From Promicromonospora iranensis (GTDB taxonomy: Bacteria; Actinomycetota; Actinomycetes; Actinomycetales; Cellulomonadaceae), in the NCBI RefSeq assembly GCF_028994805.1, contig NZ_JAJQQP010000009.1, positions 236,723 through 300,722 of the forward strand: DNA of 64,000 bases, in the 5' to 3' direction. Shown piece after piece: positions 60,284 to 64,000 of the stretch. The translations under genes were made by a program, and so were the position numbers. Each line of letters starts with the position of its first letter. Position 1 is the first letter of the stretch. The notes below the pieces were generated by a model. It made no database searches and was not told the origin of the DNA. It saw nothing but the letters and a program-made list of their open reading frames with translations.

Positions 60284-60289
60284 TACCTT
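60284..60289 (+). promoter_or_regulatory. -10 element of lgt (leaderless)
   Basis: TACCTT, six bases, GTG 60296; no Shine-Dalgarno sequence. It argues for GTG 60296 over GTG 60269, which lies before it. Confidence 0.6.
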
Positions 60290-60295
60290 CGGGTC

Positions 60296-61342
60296 GTGCT
60301 TCCGGCCAGTATCCCCAGCCCTGACCCGGTGTGGTCCCAGATCCACCTGGGTCCGCTCACCATCCATACCTACGCCCTGTGTCTGCTGGCCGGCATCGCC
60401 GCCGCCGCGTACATCACGGACCGGCGCCTCCGCGCACGCGGAGCCGCCCCCGGGCTCGCCCTCGACATCGCGATGTGGGCGGTGCCGATCGGCATCGTCG
60501 GCGCCCGGATCTACCACGTCCTCACCCACCTCGGAGACTTCACCGGCCCCGGGGTCGACCCGTGGGCCTGGATCCGGATCTGGGAGGGCGGCAACGCCCT
60601 GTTCGGGTCGCTGCTCGGTGGTGCCGTCGGCGTCTGGATCGGCTGCCGGCTGACGGGTCTGCGGTTCTGGTCGTTCGCCGATGCCCTGGCACCCGGTCTG
60701 CTCGCCGCGCAGGCGATCGGCCGGCTGGGCAACTACGTGAACCAGGAGCTGTTCGGCCTGCCGACCACGCTGCCCTGGGGCCTGGAGATCCGGCCCGACG
60801 CCCCGATGTTCCCCGACGGGGCGGACCCGGGCACGCTGTTCCACCCGTTGTTCCTGTACGAGATGATCTGGAACCTCATCGGCATCGCGCTGCTGCTCAC
60901 CATCGAGCGGCGGGTCGTCCGCCGGAACGAGGCACTGCTGGCCGACGGCGGCACGCCCGGTGCCGGACTGCGCTGGGGCCGCATGTTCGGCCTCTACCTG
61001 ATCTGGTACGGGCTCGGCCGCAGCTGGCTCGAGGCCATCCGCATCGACCCGACGAGCGACGCGCCGCTGGGCGTCCCGGCGAACATCTGGACGTCGGGGG
61101 TCGCGATCCTGCTGGGCATCGTGATCGTCGTGGTGCAGGGGCGGCGACACCCGGAGCCCGAGCCGTCGGTGTACCAGCCCGGGCGGGAGCCGGAGGACGA
61201 GGACACCGAGGCCGTGTCCGAGGAGACAGCCGAGGCTGACGCGAAGGACGCCAAGGACGCCGACGCGGACCCGGTGAGTGCCCCGCCGTCCGAGGCCGCC
61301 GCCGAGGGCACCGACGCGAACGGTTCCTCCGACAGCAAGTAG
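60296..61342 (+). CDS. lgt: Prolipoprotein diacylglyceryl transferase
   Basis: 348-aa membrane enzyme that adds diacylglycerol to the lipobox Cys of prolipoproteins. About seven helices. Signatures: 'IHLGPLTIHTYALCLLAGI', 'GARIYHVLTHLGDF', and the Lgt motif 'GRLGNYVNQELFGLPT'. The last ~55 residues are an acidic, Ala/Asp/Glu-rich cytoplasmic tail, common in actinobacterial Lgt. Start set by the leaderless promoter. Confidence 0.96.
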   Translation: MLPASIPSPDPVWSQIHLGPLTIHTYALCLLAGIAAAAYITDRRLRARGAAPGLALDIAMWAVPIGIVGARIYHVLTHLGDFTGPGVDPWAWIRIWEGGNALFGSLLGGAVGVWIGCRLTGLRFWSFADALAPGLLAAQAIGRLGNYVNQELFGLPTTLPWGLEIRPDAPMFPDGADPGTLFHPLFLYEMIWNLIGIALLLTIERRVVRRNEALLADGGTPGAGLRWGRMFGLYLIWYGLGRSWLEAIRIDPTSDAPLGVPANIWTSGVAILLGIVIVVVQGRRHPEPEPSVYQPGREPEDEDTEAVSEETAEADAKDAKDADADPVSAPPSEAAAEGTDANGSSDSK

Positions 61343-61446
61343 CCGTCGCTCTTCCGTCTGTCGCCCGTGGGGCTGTGACCTGCCTGTGCGCACGCTCACA
61401 GTCCCACGGGTTGTTCCTCCGGGCGCCGGATACGGAGGATGAGGTC

Positions 61447-62688
61447 ATGCCGCGTTCGCGCCCTGGGGGCACCTCTGCCTCCACGCTCCCTGTGGGACGG
61501 CGGACCTGGTGGCCGGTCGCCGCCGTCCTGCTGGCCGTGGCCTGGGGCGGCAACGAGTTCACGCCGCTGCTGGTGTTGTACCGCGAGCAGGGCGACATGG
61601 GCCCCGTCACCGTCGACGCGCTGCTCGCCGTCTACGTGTTCGGTCTCGTCCCCGCGCTGCTGCTGGGCGGGCCGCTGTCCGACCGGTTCGGCCGCCGCCC
61701 GCTGCTGCTGCCCGCGGCGCCGGTCTCGGCGCTCGGTTCGCTCGTGCTCGCGCTGGACCCGGCCAGCCCCGTGGTGCTCGCGATCGGCCGCCTGCTCTGC
61801 GGCGTCGCGCTCGGGCTGGCCATGGCGGTGGGCTCCACCTGGCTCACCGAGCTCAGCGCGGCCACCGGTGACCGGGCCGCCGGGCCGCGGCGCGGGTCGC
61901 TCTCCTTGACCGCGGGGTTCCTCTCAGGAGCGGGCGTCGCCGCCATGCTCGCGCAGTTCGCGCCCTGGCCCACGCTCCTCGCCTACGTGCTGCACGCCGC
62001 CGGCTCCCTGGTCGCCGGCCTGGTGCTGTTCCGCGTCCCCGAGACCCGGCAGCGTCTCCCGCGGGGTGAGCGGGCGCCGCTGCTCGACGACCTGCGGATC
62101 ACCGCCGTCCGGCACCCGCGCTTCCTGCGCGTCGTCGTGCCGCTCGCGCCCTGGGTGTTCGGCTGCGCCGGCTGCGCGTTCGCGGTGCTGCCGAGCCTGC
62201 TCACCGACCGTGTCGGTGGCTACCCCATCGCCTTCGCTGGGGTCATGGCCATCCTCGCGCTCGGCTGCGGCATCGGCATCCAGGTGGTGGCCCGTCGGAT
62301 CGACACGCCGTCGTCGGCGCGAGCGTCCATCGTTGCTCTGACGATCGTCGGCGCCGGGATGGTGCTGGCCGCCTGGGCGTCCTCCGTCCTCTCGCTGCCC
62401 GTGGGCGTGGTGGCCGCCGTGGTGCTCGGGACGGGCTACGGGCTGGCGCTCGTGGCCGGGCTGAGCGAGGTCGCGCGCATCGCGGGGCCGGGGCAGCTCG
62501 CGGGGCTGACCGCGGTGTTCTACTCGCTGACCTACCTCGGGTTCTTCGTCCCGATGGTGCTGGCCTGGCTGCGGGACACCTGGTCGTACGGCGAGATGTT
62601 CGGCTTCGGAGCGGCCGCCGTCGCGTTGTGCCTGACTGTGGTGGCGTTCTCCTCCCGCACGGCGCTCCCGGGCGGGACCCGGCGCTAG
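61447..62688 (+). CDS. MFS transporter
   Basis: 413 aa with about 12 hydrophobic helices; the loop 2-3 motif 'GPLSDRFGRRPLLLPA' is the MFS signature. Probable drug or metabolite efflux; the substrate is unknown. ATG 61447 has GGAGG eight bases upstream; an earlier start at 61375 would place a polar run before helix 1. It follows lgt by 104 bp and is the last intact gene before the disrupted right edge. Confidence 0.88.
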   Translation: MPRSRPGGTSASTLPVGRRTWWPVAAVLLAVAWGGNEFTPLLVLYREQGDMGPVTVDALLAVYVFGLVPALLLGGPLSDRFGRRPLLLPAAPVSALGSLVLALDPASPVVLAIGRLLCGVALGLAMAVGSTWLTELSAATGDRAAGPRRGSLSLTAGFLSGAGVAAMLAQFAPWPTLLAYVLHAAGSLVAGLVLFRVPETRQRLPRGERAPLLDDLRITAVRHPRFLRVVVPLAPWVFGCAGCAFAVLPSLLTDRVGGYPIAFAGVMAILALGCGIGIQVVARRIDTPSSARASIVALTIVGAGMVLAAWASSVLSLPVGVVAAVVLGTGYGLALVAGLSEVARIAGPGQLAGLTAVFYSLTYLGFFVPMVLAWLRDTWSYGEMFGFGAAAVALCLTVVAFSSRTALPGGTRR

Positions 62689-62770
62689 CGCTCGAAGGCG
62701 ATCAAGCTGGGTCGTTCATCGCGGCGGTGCCGCCGTGTGGTCCTGCAGCTACGTGGTCCTGCAATCCTGA

Positions 62771-62819
62771 TGTCTCAGGACATCGTGGACGGTTCTGTCT
62801 CACGGCATCGTGGACAGTT
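62771..62819. repeat. Tandem imperfect 25-bp repeat between MFS gene and HNH remnant
   Basis: 62771-62794 and 62796-62819 are identical at 21 of 24 positions, each containing CATCGTGGAC. Such doubled motifs occur near insertion-sequence ends; no transposase frame is present beside it. The gap 62689-62849 otherwise shows no gene. Confidence 0.5.
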
Positions 62820-62849
62820 GTATGTCGGGCTGTCGACCGGGCCTGCGGG

Positions 62850-63938
62850 TCAGGCGGCTTCGGTTTCGGGTTGGGGTGGGGCTTCGAGGGCGTCGGGCAG
62901 GGTGATGCGGTGCCCGCGGGCGTCGGTGAAGGCCCACCCGGTCTCCACCAGGGCGCCCGGGACTGTTGCGCCAGGGACGGTGCCGCCGGTGGCGTTGCCC
63001 GTGGCGGTGCTGCCGGTGATGGTGCTGCGGGTGGTGGTGTCGGTCAGGGGTTTGCCGGTCCAGTGCATGGTGATGCCTCGGGTGTCGACGAGCTGGTGGT
63101 GGTACCAGCACAACAACGCACTGTTGGACACAGACGTGTCCCCGCCGTGGGCCCAGTGAGTGACCGCGTGGTGCACTTCGCACCGTGATGGTGGCTGGTC
63201 ACATCCGGGGAAGACGCAGTGCTGGTCTCTGGCGATCACGGCTCGACGCATCTGTCCGGTGACGGTGCGTTGTGCGCGGCCGACGTCCAGGACGGCGCCG
63301 TCGGGGCCGAACACGACCCGAGTGACCGCACTGTCGCAGGCCAGACGGCGCAGCAGTGCTCGTGGGGCGCGGCCGCCGGTCTCGGTGAACACGGGGCCAC
63401 CACCGGACAGCAGCCCGGACACCGTCAGGGCGCCCACTGGGCCTCCAGCTGCTGGGCCTTCAACTGCTGGGCCTTCAACTGCTGGGCCTCCAGGTGCTGG
63501 GCCTGCGGCTGGCGGGTCTGCGTTCGTCGGAGCCAGACCCGTACTCGCGCCCGGTGCACCTGCACCTGCACCTGCACCTGTGCTTGCGCCCGGTGCTTCT
63601 GCGCCGGTCGCGCGGCCTGGTGCGCGGCTTGGTGTTGTGCGGCCTGGTGCGGTTCGTCCGCAGGTCAGGCACAAGCCTTCGCGGGTACGGGTGGCCTGGG
63701 CGACCAGCTCGGTCCACGACACCGTCACGTTCAGGTGCGGTGGGATCGCCGCACCAGGAGACGCCTGGTTCGTGTCCAACACCACCCGGGCGACGTCCGC
63801 CAGACCCTGTGCCCGGCGTTGTGTCGACGTACGGGTGTCTTCCGCTGCGGGGGCGCCGATGATCGCGTTGATCGCTGCGGTGACCAGGAGGCCGTGTTCG
63901 TCGGTCGGGACTGCTGCACGGATAGGTGACAGGGTTTC
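62850..63938 (-). pseudogene. DUF222/HNH endonuclease (13E12-type) protein, 5' part replaced by an IS3 end
   Basis: The C-terminal half of a DUF222-type protein. The HNH nuclease motif is intact ('CVFPGCDQPPSRCEVHHAVTHWAHGG...NSALLCWYHH'), preceded by a CxxC segment ('GLCLTCGRT') and a Pro/Gly/Ala linker built from tandem repeats. Reading upstream in frame, 'DTRTSTQRRAQGLADVARVVLD', a typical DUF222 segment, continues to about codon 50 before 63785 and is then cut by TGA at 63941-63939, which is the stop of an IS3-type transposase. The DUF222 N-terminus is therefore missing, although GTG 63785 could still start a 311-aa product. These proteins are multi-copy in actinobacteria; their role is unknown. 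Confidence 0.75.
63437..63511 (-). repeat. 15-bp minisatellite in the HNH remnant
   Basis: Five 15-bp units (63437-63451 through 63497-63511), two identical and the rest with one to three changes, encoding GPAVE-type pentapeptides on the minus strand. A hexanucleotide run (CACCTG) follows near 63555-63585 and encodes Ala-Gly alternation. Confidence 0.85.
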
Positions 63939-64000
63939 TCAGGCGGCGAGTGCGACCTGAGTGGTCATGGTGGCTTCGTACTCGATCGGGGTCAAACGTC
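63939..64000 (-). mobile_element. 3' end of an IS3-family transposase (OrfB), cut by the window edge
   Basis: Reading leftward from base 64000, the frame gives RLTPIEYEATMTTQVALAA and a stop (63941-63939). 'LTPIEYEA' is the usual C-terminal sequence of IS3-family OrfB integrase-type transposases. The right inverted repeat should lie within the next ~40 bases (about 63900-63938), where the DUF222 homology begins. The rest of the element is outside the window. Confidence 0.75.

Overview
The window is a high-GC stretch of actinobacterial chromosome. Gene content and order (uvrC-rapZ-yvcK-whiA, gap-pgk-tpiA-secG-rbpA, tkt-tal-zwf-opcA-pgl, xerD-parA-scpA-scpB-rluB-cmk, plus der and lgt), GTG starts, ATGA/GTGA overlaps and many probable leaderless promoters point to Micrococcales. 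Promicromonosporaceae or Cellulomonadaceae are the best guess; the genus cannot be fixed from the sequence. Almost everything is ordinary chromosome. Only the right edge shows a mobile element.

Layout. 1-3446: a dipeptide/oligopeptide ABC importer (two permeases and one fused double ATPase). 3.5-5.2 kb: rpsA with promoter and terminator. 5.3-14.4 kb: a mixed block with a STAND-type ATPase/TPR protein, an ABC exporter, a cytochrome P450 lacking the usual ExxR arginine, coaE, pyroglutamyl peptidase and an FAD monooxygenase. 14.5-31.1 kb: uvrB, uvrA and uvrC, interleaved with a TerC protein under a yybP-ykoY-type riboswitch, a double-hotdog protein, a YciI-like protein, a second STAND/TPR paralogue, an acyltransferase-3 protein, a two-component system and an OsmC protein. 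31.1-34.2 kb: rapZ-yvcK-whiA. 34.4-38.5 kb: lower glycolysis genes, secG and rbpA. 38.6-45.3 kb (minus strand): the pentose-phosphate operon, ending against rbpA at a 51-bp-arm inverted repeat. 45.6-47.7 kb: ctaB and a CitE-like lyase. 47.7-53.8 kb: xerD, a truncated NmrA-like gene, then the chromosome segregation and RNA-modification run. 53.9-58.5 kb: a FtsX/LolD-type ABC pair and a two-component system placed between cmk and der. 58.6-62.7 kb: der, lgt and an MFS transporter. 62.8-64.0 kb: a DUF222/HNH gene whose 5' part is replaced by the end of an IS3-family element.

How the genes work together. Two central-carbon blocks face each other: glyceraldehyde-3-phosphate to 3-phosphoglycerate on the plus strand, and the oxidative plus non-oxidative pentose phosphate pathway on the minus strand. 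All three nucleotide-excision repair genes lie within 17 kb but are separately promoted. uvrA carries a plausible LexA box. Several genes (uvrB, uvrA, osmC, uvrC, the citE-like gene, xerD, a sensor kinase, lgt, probably der) have a -10-like hexamer ending exactly six bases before the start codon, which is the signature of leaderless transcription.

Most noteworthy: the Mn2+-type riboswitch at terC, the repeated leaderless promoter geometry, the CYP157-like P450, the STAND/TPR paralogue pair, the structured repeat between rbpA and pgl, the IS3-disrupted HNH gene, and the regulatory/transport cassette separating cmk from der. I did not find a clearly new multigene system. The STAND/TPR pair is the best candidate for undescribed function.
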